26,845 nt of DNA from an uncultured Alistipes sp. Lineage in GTDB: Bacteria; Bacteroidota; Bacteroidia; Bacteroidales; Rikenellaceae. Shown here one piece after another: positions 16,858 to 25,193 of this stretch (positions within the stretch are counted from its first letter, which is position 1; each line of letters starts with the position of its first letter). The notes under the pieces were generated by a model that saw only the letters and a program-made list of their open reading frames with translations, was not told the DNA's origin and made no database searches. Made by a program: the position numbers and the translations under genes. The stretch spans positions 1 through 26,845 of the forward strand of contig CAJGDC010000023.1 in assembly GCA_904502005.1 (NCBI GenBank). Direction: 5' to 3'.

Positions 16858-17799
16858 TTACTTCTTTGACTTCTTTGCCTTTGCCTCGGCAGCATTCTTG
16901 CTCTGAATCTTCAGGAAGTCAGCAAGTGCATCCTGATACTCATTAGCATACTTGAACTCGTCGTGACCGCACCAGCCGTGACCACCAGAAGGGTAGATGT
17001 GCATTGTTGCAGGGACACCGTTAGCCTTCAGAGCCTCGTAGTAGAGGATTGAGCTGATTGGTGGAACAGTTAGGTCGTCATCAGAGAGGAGCAGAATTGT
17101 TGGAGGTGTAGTTGTAGTTACACGGTTCTCAAGAGAGTAGTAGAACTGCTCGTTCTGAGTACGATTCTTGCCAAGAAGATACTGGAAGGTGTTCTGGTGA
17201 GTTGCCCAAGTTGTGCCGGTGATAACTGGGTAGAAGAGAATTGAGAATGCTGGTTTAGCCTTATCCTCTGTAAAGTTTGAGGTATAAGCTGCAAGGTGAC
17301 CACCTGCAGAGCTACCGCAGATACCTACCTGTGCTGGATCTACGCCCCACTTCTTACCCTTTGTACGCATATACTTAAGTGCTGCCTGTGCATCCTCAAG
17401 TGGCACCTCCTTATGGCCGAGGTTTGGCAGACGGTACTTAACAACTACGCAAGAGATACCAAGGTCGCGGTAGTACTTTGCAATAGCAAAACCCTCATGT
17501 GCGATACAAACCTTGCTGTATCCGCCACCAGGGAGGACTACGATACCCTGACCAGTTGCCTTTGCAGGATCTGCCTTGTAGATGTAGAAGTCGGTCTGTG
17601 AGGTCTGTGAGAAGTGCAGACGCTCGTTAATCTTCTCATCGCGAGTCTCCTCGTTTGAGTGCGGAGCCTTGCTGTTGTTCCAGAAATTGGTGATAATCTC
17701 ATCTGCACCACTCTGCTCAAGGCTAAGGGTGATGGTCTTCTGTGCTGAAGCACTAATGGCGATTGCTGCTGTTGCAATCATAATAAATAACTTTTTCAT
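16858..17799 (-). CDS. secreted alpha/beta-hydrolase (esterase-like), array member 1
   Basis: A 313-residue exported protein with signal peptide ending A19|Q20. The catalytic set of an alpha/beta-hydrolase 3 type esterase is complete: oxyanion loop PGGGY, nucleophile Ser164 in GSSAGGH, acid Asp242 in SDDDLTVP, and His274 in YPSGGHGW. The N-terminal array signature GADEI...WNNSKAPHSN is present. Relatives include acetyl, xylan and feruloyl esterases, but the substrate here is unknown. It differs from the other members by a Lys/Ala-rich C-terminal tail (AAEAKAKKSKK). It is the last of six tandem paralogues in transcription order and is most like the member at 21453-22361. A hairpin follows its stop. 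Confidence 0.88.
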   Translation of the reverse strand: MKKLFIMIATAAIAISASAQKTITLSLEQSGADEIITNFWNNSKAPHSNEETRDEKINERLHFSQTSQTDFYIYKADPAKATGQGIVVLPGGGYSKVCIAHEGFAIAKYYRDLGISCVVVKYRLPNLGHKEVPLEDAQAALKYMRTKGKKWGVDPAQVGICGSSAGGHLAAYTSNFTEDKAKPAFSILFYPVITGTTWATHQNTFQYLLGKNRTQNEQFYYSLENRVTTTTPPTILLLSDDDLTVPPISSILYYEALKANGVPATMHIYPSGGHGWCGHDEFKYANEYQDALADFLKIQSKNAAEAKAKKSKK

Positions 17800-17828
17800 A
17801 ATATTATAAGATTTTGATTGTTAACTAT

Positions 17829-18695
17829 TTAGAATGAAAGAACCCACTCCTTTGTGGCCTCGGTCCACTGCTTTTTGTAGTCCTTCCAGCTGTGTCCACC
17901 TGATGGGTAGATGTGGTAGGAGGCCTTTACGCCGTGGTGTTTGAGTGCCTTGTAGTAGAGGGTAGAGTTGATGGTTGGAGCCAAAAGGTCATCGTGGCAG
18001 TGCAGGATAAGTGTTGGCGGTGTGTTTCCGTCTACAAGTAGCTCTACAGAGTGGTTGTCTATCTGCTCAGGGGTGCGCCATTTGCCAAGTAGCTCCTCAA
18101 AGGTGCTCCACTGAGGTTTGTTGGTCCAGATATGTCCGCTGATGACAGGGTAGTGCAACACTGCGAAGTTTGGCTTCTGGTTGCCCTTAAGGACAACAGA
18201 GGACCAAGCTGCCAAGTGTCCACCTGCTGAGCTACCACTCACGCCAACCTTCTGAGGATCGATGCCCAGTCTGTTGGCATTGTCACGCATATACTCAATG
18301 GCCGCAGCGGCATCCTCAAGGGGCACCTCGGCGTGACCATTTGGAAGTCGATACTTGACAACCATTGTGGTAATACCCTGAGCGGCAAGCCACTTTGCCC
18401 AACCGAAGTTGAGGTTTACAGTCTTATAGCCACCACCAGGAAAGATGACAAGGCTATGACCGGTAGCCCTCTGTGGCTTGAAGATGTAGAACACCGTCTC
18501 GGTAGTGTGAGAGACCTTGTACTTACCACTGCTTGAAACAATCTTCTCGGCTTTGCTGTCGTAGTTTGAGTGTGGAGCAGAGGAGTTGTCCCAGTATCGG
18601 ATAACTTCATCGGCACCACTCTCCGTTGCGAGGGTTTGTGCTGTTGCTGTTGTGGCAAATGCCAGAGCTGCAACGAGAATTAAGAGTTTTTTCAT
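17829..18695 (-). CDS. secreted alpha/beta-hydrolase (esterase-like), array member 2
   Basis: A 288-residue exported protein, the shortest array member, with signal peptide ending A19|Q20. Catalytic motifs are oxyanion loop PGGGY, Ser156 in GSSAGGH, Asp236 in CHDDLLAP and His268 in YPSGGHSW. The GADEV...WDNSSAPHSN signature is present. It stands apart from the other subgroups: GHIWTNKPQWSTFEELLGKW replaces the ITGTTWATHQNTF-type pocket segment. It also has a shorter stretch between signal peptide and signature, and it ends directly after the last helix (EWVLSF). It lies 29 bp before member 1 and 3 bp after member 3. Likely a carbohydrate or small-molecule ester hydrolase; substrate unknown. 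Confidence 0.88.
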   Translation of the reverse strand: MKKLLILVAALAFATTATAQTLATESGADEVIRYWDNSSAPHSNYDSKAEKIVSSSGKYKVSHTTETVFYIFKPQRATGHSLVIFPGGGYKTVNLNFGWAKWLAAQGITTMVVKYRLPNGHAEVPLEDAAAAIEYMRDNANRLGIDPQKVGVSGSSAGGHLAAWSSVVLKGNQKPNFAVLHYPVISGHIWTNKPQWSTFEELLGKWRTPEQIDNHSVELLVDGNTPPTLILHCHDDLLAPTINSTLYYKALKHHGVKASYHIYPSGGHSWKDYKKQWTEATKEWVLSF

Positions 18696-18698
18696 CGC

Positions 18699-19598
18699 TT
18701 ATCTATTTTTGTCATTCTCCTTAAGCACCTCAAACCAATCCTTCAGAGCGTCAAGCCACTGCTGGCGGTACTCCCACTTTAGTCTGCCTGACCATCCGTG
18801 ACCACCTGACGGGTAGATGTGCATAGAGGCAGGGATGCCGTAACGCTTGAGTGCCTTGTAGTAAGATGTTGATGCAATAGGACGTACCACATCGTCATCG
18901 TCCGAGAGGAACATAATAGCTGGTGGCGTTGTTGGGCCTACAAGGTCCTGCGTAGAGGCTGAGTCAACCTGTGCAGGGGTAACATTGTGGCCAAACATAA
19001 TCTTGTTTGCGTTGTAGCTGTTGTGGTACTCGTTGCGGGTCATTGCACCGTAGATAAGGATGCTGAAGTGAGGCTTGCTACCATCCTCCATAATGTTTGA
19101 TACCCAAGCTGCGAGGTGTCCACCGGCAGAGTTGCCGCATACGCCAATCTTATAGGGGTCGATGTTGTACTTTTCAGCATTATTGCGCATATAGTCAATA
19201 GCGCCAATTGCATCCTCGAGCATTGCGTCTGAGTGTCCATAGTTTGGCAGACGGTACTTTACAACTACAGCTGTAATTCCATTCTCGCGCAACCACTCTG
19301 GGAAGGTGATAGGAAAGCTCAAGTAGCGATAGCCGCCACCTGGGTAGATGACAACTGTGTAGCCTGTAGCCTTCTCCTTCTCAGGGGTGAAGATATAGAG
19401 CTCTGTTGAAGAGGTGTTGTAAACCTTAGACTTTCCCTTGATCAGCTCATCCTTCTCCATATTGTTGGAGTACTTGGCTGTGCTGTTGTTCCAGAGGTGC
19501 ACAATCTCGTCGGCAGAGGTCTTTACCGTTACAACCTTCTGTGCTGATGCTGATTGTATAGCGATAGCTGCTATAAAAAGGGTTAAAAACTTTCTCAT
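18699..19598 (-). CDS. secreted alpha/beta-hydrolase (esterase-like), array member 3
   Basis: A 299-residue exported protein with signal peptide ending A19|Q20. The nucleophile elbow is GNSAGGH (Ser157), with Asn where most members have Ser. The oxyanion loop is PGGGY, the acid lies in SDDDDVVRP (Asp235 or Asp236), and His267 is in YPSGGHGW. The signature reads SADEI...WNNSTAKYSN, with Lys-Tyr replacing Pro-His. It pairs with member 4: both have AKYSN.MEKDE, YNTSS and a VVRP acid loop. Both also replace the YPVI segment with a different pocket sequence (YGAMTRNEYHNSYNANKIMFG here). This pair probably has a different substrate preference from members 1, 5 and 6. The gap to member 4 is 6 bp. 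Confidence 0.88.
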   Translation of the reverse strand: MRKFLTLFIAAIAIQSASAQKVVTVKTSADEIVHLWNNSTAKYSNNMEKDELIKGKSKVYNTSSTELYIFTPEKEKATGYTVVIYPGGGYRYLSFPITFPEWLRENGITAVVVKYRLPNYGHSDAMLEDAIGAIDYMRNNAEKYNIDPYKIGVCGNSAGGHLAAWVSNIMEDGSKPHFSILIYGAMTRNEYHNSYNANKIMFGHNVTPAQVDSASTQDLVGPTTPPAIMFLSDDDDVVRPIASTSYYKALKRYGIPASMHIYPSGGHGWSGRLKWEYRQQWLDALKDWFEVLKENDKNR

Positions 19599-19604
19599 AA
19601 TCTA

Positions 19605-20504
19605 CTATTTTCCTTGTTTAGGCGCTGTTTGAATATCCAACCAATCCTTTACGGCTCCGAGCCACTGATTGCGATACTCCCACTTGCGGTTGCTCCACCA
19701 ACTGTGTCCACCTGATGGGTAGATATGCATTGATGCAGGTACGCCGTGGCGCTTGAGCGCTGTATAGTACTTTGTTGAGCTGAATGGGCGCACAACATTA
19801 TCGTCGTGGCAGAGTAAAATCAGCGTTGGAGGGGTATTCTTTGTCACCAAATTTGTCAGAGTGAGCTGCTCAGCCTCGGCAGGGGTCACATCCTTGCCCA
19901 TAAGGTTCATATTTGCGCTCATAGTTACATAGTATGCATCGCGGAGCATTGAACCACAGAAGAGCATTGCAAAGGCTGGCTTGCGGTCATCCGCCATAGC
20001 GTTAGATACCCACGCAGCGAGGTGACCACCGGCAGAGCAACCTGCAACGCCCACCTTTGTTGGGTCAATGCCAAGGCGCTCAGCATTTGTGCGCATATAC
20101 TCCACTGCACCGGTAGCATCCTCAAGGGTTGCTTGATTATAACCCCCATTTGGTACGCGATACTTAAGCATAGCAGCAGTAATGCCGTTATCCTTGCACC
20201 AGTTGATAAAGTGGGTGGAGAAACCTGCATAGCGGTAACTTCCGCCAGGATAGATGACAATAGAGACGCCGGTCTTGTTCTCTGTCTTAGGGTGGAAGAT
20301 GTAGAGATCTGCAGAAGATGTGTTGTAGAACTTGCGTTTAGATACAACCTTCTCGTCCTTCTCCATATGGTTAGAGTACTTTGCGGTACTGTTGTCCCAT
20401 AGGGTCACAATCTCGTCGGCTCCAATATCTATCTGCTTTGTAGACTGAGCTGATAGTGACATCGTTGAAGCCACTAAAGTTAATAGTAATAGAACTCTTT
20501 TCAT
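19605..20504 (-). CDS. secreted alpha/beta-hydrolase (esterase-like), array member 4
   Basis: A 299-residue exported protein with signal peptide ending A19|Q20, sister to member 3. It carries two unusual active-site changes. The oxyanion loop is PGGSY (Ser89) instead of PGGGY, and the nucleophile elbow is GCSAGGH (Cys156-Ser157). The acid is Asp235 in CHDDNVVRP and His267 lies in YPSGGHSW, so the triad is complete. The pocket segment is CGSMLRDAYYVTMSANMNLMG, unlike members 1, 5 and 6. Upstream, the last codons of member 5 contain AAACCTAAA (20515-20523), resembling the AACCTAA leader elements seen elsewhere in the window. The gap to member 5 is 3 bp. Confidence 0.87.
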   Translation of the reverse strand: MKRVLLLLTLVASTMSLSAQSTKQIDIGADEIVTLWDNSTAKYSNHMEKDEKVVSKRKFYNTSSADLYIFHPKTENKTGVSIVIYPGGSYRYAGFSTHFINWCKDNGITAAMLKYRVPNGGYNQATLEDATGAVEYMRTNAERLGIDPTKVGVAGCSAGGHLAAWVSNAMADDRKPAFAMLFCGSMLRDAYYVTMSANMNLMGKDVTPAEAEQLTLTNLVTKNTPPTLILLCHDDNVVRPFSSTKYYTALKRHGVPASMHIYPSGGHSWWSNRKWEYRNQWLGAVKDWLDIQTAPKQGK

Positions 20505-20507
20505 TGG

Positions 20508-21434
20508 TTATCTATTTAGGTTTGTTAGGTAATCCTTCTGCATAATCTCGAGCCAATCTTTGATGGCACGCTTACAAGGCTCAGCATAGCGCCACTCATC
20601 ATGACCTGCCCAGCCGTGACCACCGGATGGGAAAGAGTGTACAGCTGCACGGATTCCGTAGTACTTGAGCGCCTTGTAGTATGCCATTGAGTGCTCAGGC
20701 TTTACTCTTACATCATCATCTGCAAGCAGTAGTAGCGCTGGTGGGGTAGATGGAGTTACAAGGTTCTGCAGTGAGTAGCTCTCCTGCTCTACATCTGTTC
20801 TGTTACGACCGAGCATAAGGCCGAAGGTACCGCGGTCAAGGCTGCGCTTCATGCCTGATACTACAGAGTAGATCATGATTGAGAACTGAGGCTTCTCATC
20901 ATCAGGAGTCGCATTTGAGGCGTGGCCGGCAAGGTATCCACCTGCTGAACTACCAAGAATACCCACCTGCTTTGGGTCTACACCCCACTTTACACCCTCG
21001 GTGCGCATAAAACGCAGACCCGCTTGCGCATCCTCAAGAGGTACTTCGCGGTGTCCATTTGGCAGACGATACTTGACAACAATTGCACTAACGCCTATAG
21101 AGCGAAGGTACTGAGCAATCATAAAGCCGTCAAACTTCATCGAGAGCTTGTAGTATCCACCACCTGGAACAATAACAACTCCCTGACCAGTAGCAATCTT
21201 TGGATCGGCTTTGTAGATGTAGAAGTCTGTAGATGAGGTTTGAGCCATATCAAACTTGCTGTTGAGAATCTGCTCATCTTCAGTAATGCCGTTTGAGTGT
21301 GGAGCGGTGGAGTTGTCCCAGTAGTGGACAAGTTCATCGGCGCCGCTATCCTTGAGCGACACCTCGACCCTCTTCTGGGCTGATGCGGCTAAGGAAATAC
21401 TCGCCAGTAGAATTAGTAGTGAAAATCTTTTCAT
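20508..21434 (-). CDS. secreted alpha/beta-hydrolase (esterase-like), array member 5
   Basis: A 308-residue exported protein with signal peptide ending A19|Q20, sister to member 6. The triad is Ser163 in GSSAGGY, Asp241 in ADDDVRVKP and His273 in FPSGGHGW, with oxyanion loop PGGGY. The signature GADEL...WDNSTAPHSN is present, followed by IYKADP...ATGQGVVIVPGG as in members 1 and 6. Two departures from members 1 and 6 stand out: YSVVSGMKRSLDRGTF replaces YPVITG..HxTH.GTF, and the acid loop has VK where they have VP. Both would change the active-site rim. It lies 18 bp downstream of member 6. Confidence 0.88.
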   Translation of the reverse strand: MKRFSLLILLASISLAASAQKRVEVSLKDSGADELVHYWDNSTAPHSNGITEDEQILNSKFDMAQTSSTDFYIYKADPKIATGQGVVIVPGGGYYKLSMKFDGFMIAQYLRSIGVSAIVVKYRLPNGHREVPLEDAQAGLRFMRTEGVKWGVDPKQVGILGSSAGGYLAGHASNATPDDEKPQFSIMIYSVVSGMKRSLDRGTFGLMLGRNRTDVEQESYSLQNLVTPSTPPALLLLADDDVRVKPEHSMAYYKALKYYGIRAAVHSFPSGGHGWAGHDEWRYAEPCKRAIKDWLEIMQKDYLTNLNR

Positions 21435-21452
21435 AGTTTTTTAGGATTTGGT

Positions 21453-22361
21453 CTATTTTTGGTCTTTTTGAATCTCTAACCAGTCGGCTATAGCACGCTT
21501 TGCAGGCTCGGCATAACGGTAGTCATCGTGACCCGCCCAGCCGTGTCCTCCCGATGGGAATAGGTGCATAGCAGCAGGGATGCCGTAGTATTTAAGTGCC
21601 TTGTAGTAGCGCATAGAGCTTACTGTTGGCACGGTTAGGTCGTCATCGGCAACCAGCAGTAGCGTCGGCGGCGTAGTTGGTGTTACGCGGTTCTCAAGTG
21701 AGAGGTATTCTTGCTCCACTGCAGTACGCTCCTTGCCGAGCATATGTGAGAATGTGCCGTGGTGTGTGCTGTGTGTCGAGCCCGTGATAACGGGGTAGAT
21801 GAGTATGGCAAATGCTGGCTTCTCTTCGTCTGGTGTCGCTGTTGATACGTGCGCTGCAAGATAACCACCCGCAGAGCTACCGAGAATACCCACCTGCTTT
21901 GGGTCTACACCCCATGAAGCACTATTGGCGCGCATATAACGCAGAGCTTGCTGCGCATCCTCAAGAGGAACCTCGCTATGCCCATTTGGTAGACGATACT
22001 TTACAACAATGGCGGTGATGCCAATGCTGCGGAGATATCGTGCCACAGCAAATCCGTCATACTCAATGCAAACCTTGCGGTAGCCACCACCTGGAACAAC
22101 CACCACACCTTGACCTGTTGCCACAGTAGGGTCTGCCTTGTAGATGTATAGATCGGTCTGTGTGGTATCAAACAGCTCGAACTTTTCGTTTATGCTCTCA
22201 TCAGTAGTAATACCATTAGAGTGCGGAGCGGTAGAGTTGTTCCACAGATTCTCGACAATCTCATCGGCCCCACTGTGGGCTGTAGAGATGACGATAGGCT
22301 TTTGCGCTGTGGCTACAGATGTAACCACAGCCGCAAAGAGTATGACCAGAGTTTTTTTCAT
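21453..22361 (-). CDS. secreted alpha/beta-hydrolase (esterase-like), array member 6
   Basis: A 302-residue exported protein, first of the six in transcription order. The signal peptide ends A19|Q20. The oxyanion loop is PGGGY (90-94), with nucleophile Ser163 in GSSAGGY, Asp241 in ADDDLTVP and His273 in FPSGGHGW. The signature GADEI...WNNSTAPHSNG is present. Its ATG shares one base with the leuS stop (TAATG), so its translation probably depends on ribosomes finishing leuS. Of the six it looks the most canonical and may be close to the ancestral copy, with members 1 and 5 as its nearest relatives. The substrate is unknown; deacylation of a sugar or glycan is the likeliest family role. Confidence 0.88.
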   Translation of the reverse strand: MKKTLVILFAAVVTSVATAQKPIVISTAHSGADEIVENLWNNSTAPHSNGITTDESINEKFELFDTTQTDLYIYKADPTVATGQGVVVVPGGGYRKVCIEYDGFAVARYLRSIGITAIVVKYRLPNGHSEVPLEDAQQALRYMRANSASWGVDPKQVGILGSSAGGYLAAHVSTATPDEEKPAFAILIYPVITGSTHSTHHGTFSHMLGKERTAVEQEYLSLENRVTPTTPPTLLLVADDDLTVPTVSSMRYYKALKYYGIPAAMHLFPSGGHGWAGHDDYRYAEPAKRAIADWLEIQKDQK

Positions 22362-25108
22362 TACTTTACGATGTTGATAATCTTACCTGGCACAACGATA
22401 ATCTTCTTTGGTGTTGCACCCTCAAGCCAACGCTGCACCTCTGGCTTTGTAACGATGTCTGCCTGAAGCTCAGCAGGGGTTGCACTCAGCGGGTACACCT
22501 GCTTGTGGCGCAACTTACCGTTAATCATTACTGGGTACTCAAAGTTACTCTCAACAAGGTACTCCTCGTTGCAAACTGGATATGCGGCGTTGAAGATTGT
22601 ATCCTCGTGACCCAACATATTCCAAAGCTGTTCGGTAATGTGAGGTGCAAATGGAGAGAGGAGTACTGCAAGTGGCTCGATAATCTCTCGCTTATGGCAC
22701 TCACCCAACTCGTTGATACATATCATAAATGCTGCTACAGAGGTGTTGAATGAGAAGTTCTCAATATCCTCACGCACCTTCTTGATGGTCTTGTGTAGGG
22801 TCTTGAGCTCCTTTTCTGTTGCCTTATCATCGTTTACAGCCCACTCACCATTGCGGTCAAAGAAGAGACGCCAGAAGCGACGCAAGAACTTATGTACACC
22901 ATCAATACCGTTGGTATCCCATGGTTTTGCCTGCTCAAGTGGACCGAGGAACATCTCGTACATACGCAGAGTGTCGGCGCCATACTGCTCGATGATATAG
23001 TCAGGGTTTACTACGTTGAACATAGACTTTGACATCTTCTCAACCTCCCAGCCGCAAATGTACTGTCCATCCTCAAGGATAAACTCAGCAGAGTTGAACT
23101 CTGGCATCCAGTTGCGGAACGCCTCGGTGTCAAGGATGTCGTTCTTAACGATATTTACATCAACGTGAATCTTCTGAGTCTGGTACTGCTCACGAAGGTT
23201 GTACGACACAAACTTATTGGTACCAACGACACGGTAAACGAAGTTAGAGCGACCCTGAATCATACCCTGATTTACGAGCTTCTTGAAAGGCTCTGCCTCG
23301 CAAACATAGCCAAGGTCGTAGAGGAACATGTTCCAGAAACGTGAGTACATAAGGTGGCCTGTTGCGTGCTCAATACCGCCGATATAGAGGTCTACACTTC
23401 TCCAGTACTCATTTGCCTCCTTAGATACAAGCGCCTCAGAGTTGTGTGGGTCCATATAGCGGAGGAAGTATGCTGACGAACCTGCAAAGCCTGGCATTGT
23501 TGAGAGCTCAAACTCCCAACCCTCTACGCGTGCCAATGGTGGCTCGCCCTGCTCTGTAGGACCGAAGTTCTCGATTGCCGGCAGGGTAATTGGTAGCTCG
23601 CTCTCTGCTGCTGGGCGGGCAATGTTGCCCTCATAGCGGATAGGGAATGGCTCACCCCAGTAGCGCTGGCGAGAGAAGATAGCGTCACGCAGGCGGTAGT
23701 TTACAAGTCGCTTACCAAGACCGCGACGCTCAACCTCCTCAAACATTTTGTAGATAGCCTCCTTAACATCTGTGCCATTGAGGAAGTCGGAGTTAATCAT
23801 AGCGCCCTCCTTTGCGTCGTATGATGCAACAGAGAGGTCACCACCCTCAACTACAGGAACAATGTCAAGACCGAAGTGACGCGCAAAGGCGTAGTCGCGT
23901 GAGTCGTGAGCCGGAACAGCCATAATAGCACCAGTACCATAGCCTGCAAGTACATAGTCAGAGGCGTAGATCGGAATCTGCTTGCCGGTAAATGGATTTA
24001 CGGCATAAGCACCGGTAAATACACCACTCACACGCTTAGTCTCAGAGATACGCTCACGCTCAGAACGCTTCTTTGTCTGCTCAAGATACTCCTCTACGGC
24101 AGCCTTCTGCTCCGCTGTAGTCATATCTGAGAGCCACTCGTGCTCCGGAGCTACAACCATAAATGTGACGCCGAAGATAGTATCAGGGCGTGTGGTAAAA
24201 ATCTCAAGCTTGCGAACAGAGCCATCTGCCATCTGTGCATCAAAGAATACCTGCGCACCCTCTGAGCGACCAATCCAGTTACGCTGAATCTCCTTAAGCG
24301 AGTCGCTCCACTCAAGAGCATCAAGGCCGTCAAGCATACGCTGTGCATAGGCTGTAACGCGCAGAGACCACTGCTTCATCTTCTTCTGCTCTACTGGGTA
24401 GCCGCCACGAACAGAGAGACCATCCTTAACCTCGTCATTGGCAAGCACTGTACCCAACTTTGGACACCAGTTTACCATGGTGTCGGCGCGGAAGGCGAGG
24501 CGATAGTTCTGCAACACCTGCTCCTTCTGCTCCTCGTCCATCTCAGCCCACTGCTGGGCAGTGAAGTTTAAGCAGTTGCTGCAAGCGGCATCCACGCCCT
24601 CAGTACCGTGCGCCTCGAAGTGTGCAACGAGGCTCTCAATAGGCATAGCCTTCTGCTGCTTGCGGTCGTAGTAGTGGCCAAACATCTGGATAAATGCCCA
24701 CTGGGTCCACTTGTAGTACTCAGGGTCGCAGGTGCGTACCTCACGATTCCAGTCATAGCAGAATCCGATATTATCGAGCTGCTCACGGTAGCGAGCAATA
24801 TTCTTTTCGGTAGTTACTGCAGGGTGCTGACCAGTCTGGATAGCATACTGCTCAGCAGGCAGACCAAAGGCATCGTATCCCATTGGGTGGAGGACATTGT
24901 AACCACAAAGACGCTTGTAGCGTGAGTAGATGTCCGATGCGATGTATCCCAGCGGGTGACCCACGTGCAGACCCGCACCTGATGGGTATGGGAACATGTC
25001 AAGTACATAGAATTTTGGGCGCGAAGGGTCTACCTCTACGCGGTAGATGTCGCGCTCTTTCCACTCTTTTTGCCATTTGGCCTCGATTTCTCTAAAATTG
25101 TAATCCAT
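22361..25108 (-). CDS. leuS: leucyl-tRNA synthetase
   Basis: A 915-residue class I aminoacyl-tRNA synthetase that charges tRNA-Leu with leucine and edits mischarged products. The first class I signature is HVGH (48-51, within PYPSGAGLHVGHP). The second is KMSKS (691-695, within VEKMSKSMFNVVNPD). The long CP1 editing insertion includes FTTRPDTIFGVTFMVVAPEH and GTGAIMAVPAHDSRDYAFA, both hallmarks of LeuRS. I chose the ATG at 25108 because it starts MDYNFREIEAKWQKEW, the usual N-terminus; the frame extends upstream only to a TTG at 25150. It heads the minus-strand block and shares its stop with the start of the first esterase. A promoter candidate lies about 90 nt upstream. Confidence 0.97.
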   Translation of the reverse strand: MDYNFREIEAKWQKEWKERDIYRVEVDPSRPKFYVLDMFPYPSGAGLHVGHPLGYIASDIYSRYKRLCGYNVLHPMGYDAFGLPAEQYAIQTGQHPAVTTEKNIARYREQLDNIGFCYDWNREVRTCDPEYYKWTQWAFIQMFGHYYDRKQQKAMPIESLVAHFEAHGTEGVDAACSNCLNFTAQQWAEMDEEQKEQVLQNYRLAFRADTMVNWCPKLGTVLANDEVKDGLSVRGGYPVEQKKMKQWSLRVTAYAQRMLDGLDALEWSDSLKEIQRNWIGRSEGAQVFFDAQMADGSVRKLEIFTTRPDTIFGVTFMVVAPEHEWLSDMTTAEQKAAVEEYLEQTKKRSERERISETKRVSGVFTGAYAVNPFTGKQIPIYASDYVLAGYGTGAIMAVPAHDSRDYAFARHFGLDIVPVVEGGDLSVASYDAKEGAMINSDFLNGTDVKEAIYKMFEEVERRGLGKRLVNYRLRDAIFSRQRYWGEPFPIRYEGNIARPAAESELPITLPAIENFGPTEQGEPPLARVEGWEFELSTMPGFAGSSAYFLRYMDPHNSEALVSKEANEYWRSVDLYIGGIEHATGHLMYSRFWNMFLYDLGYVCEAEPFKKLVNQGMIQGRSNFVYRVVGTNKFVSYNLREQYQTQKIHVDVNIVKNDILDTEAFRNWMPEFNSAEFILEDGQYICGWEVEKMSKSMFNVVNPDYIIEQYGADTLRMYEMFLGPLEQAKPWDTNGIDGVHKFLRRFWRLFFDRNGEWAVNDDKATEKELKTLHKTIKKVREDIENFSFNTSVAAFMICINELGECHKREIIEPLAVLLSPFAPHITEQLWNMLGHEDTIFNAAYPVCNEEYLVESNFEYPVMINGKLRHKQVYPLSATPAELQADIVTKPEVQRWLEGATPKKIIVVPGKIINIVK

Positions 25109-25193
25109 AGTTGTATAGTTTTCTTTTGTTGTTTTTTCTCTGTTTTTCAACTCCTTACGCGCTCATAATGCGCATACGCGTGCGTCTGATTCG

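Noticed and set aside
16858..22361. The esterase array as pieces of a broken large gene
   Set aside because: Each unit has its own start, signal peptide, complete triad and stop.
233..25108. A standard polysaccharide utilisation locus
   Set aside because: No SusC/SusD pair, glycoside hydrolase, polysaccharide lyase or hybrid two-component regulator is visible in the window.
25109..25150. N-terminal extension of leuS to a TTG at 25150
   Set aside because: The extra 14 residues are low-complexity and precede the standard LeuRS N-terminus at the ATG at 25108.
25109..25193. T-box or leucine attenuator in the leuS leader
   Set aside because: There is no T-box consensus, no leader peptide with Leu codons and no terminator hairpin; only a short inverted repeat is present.
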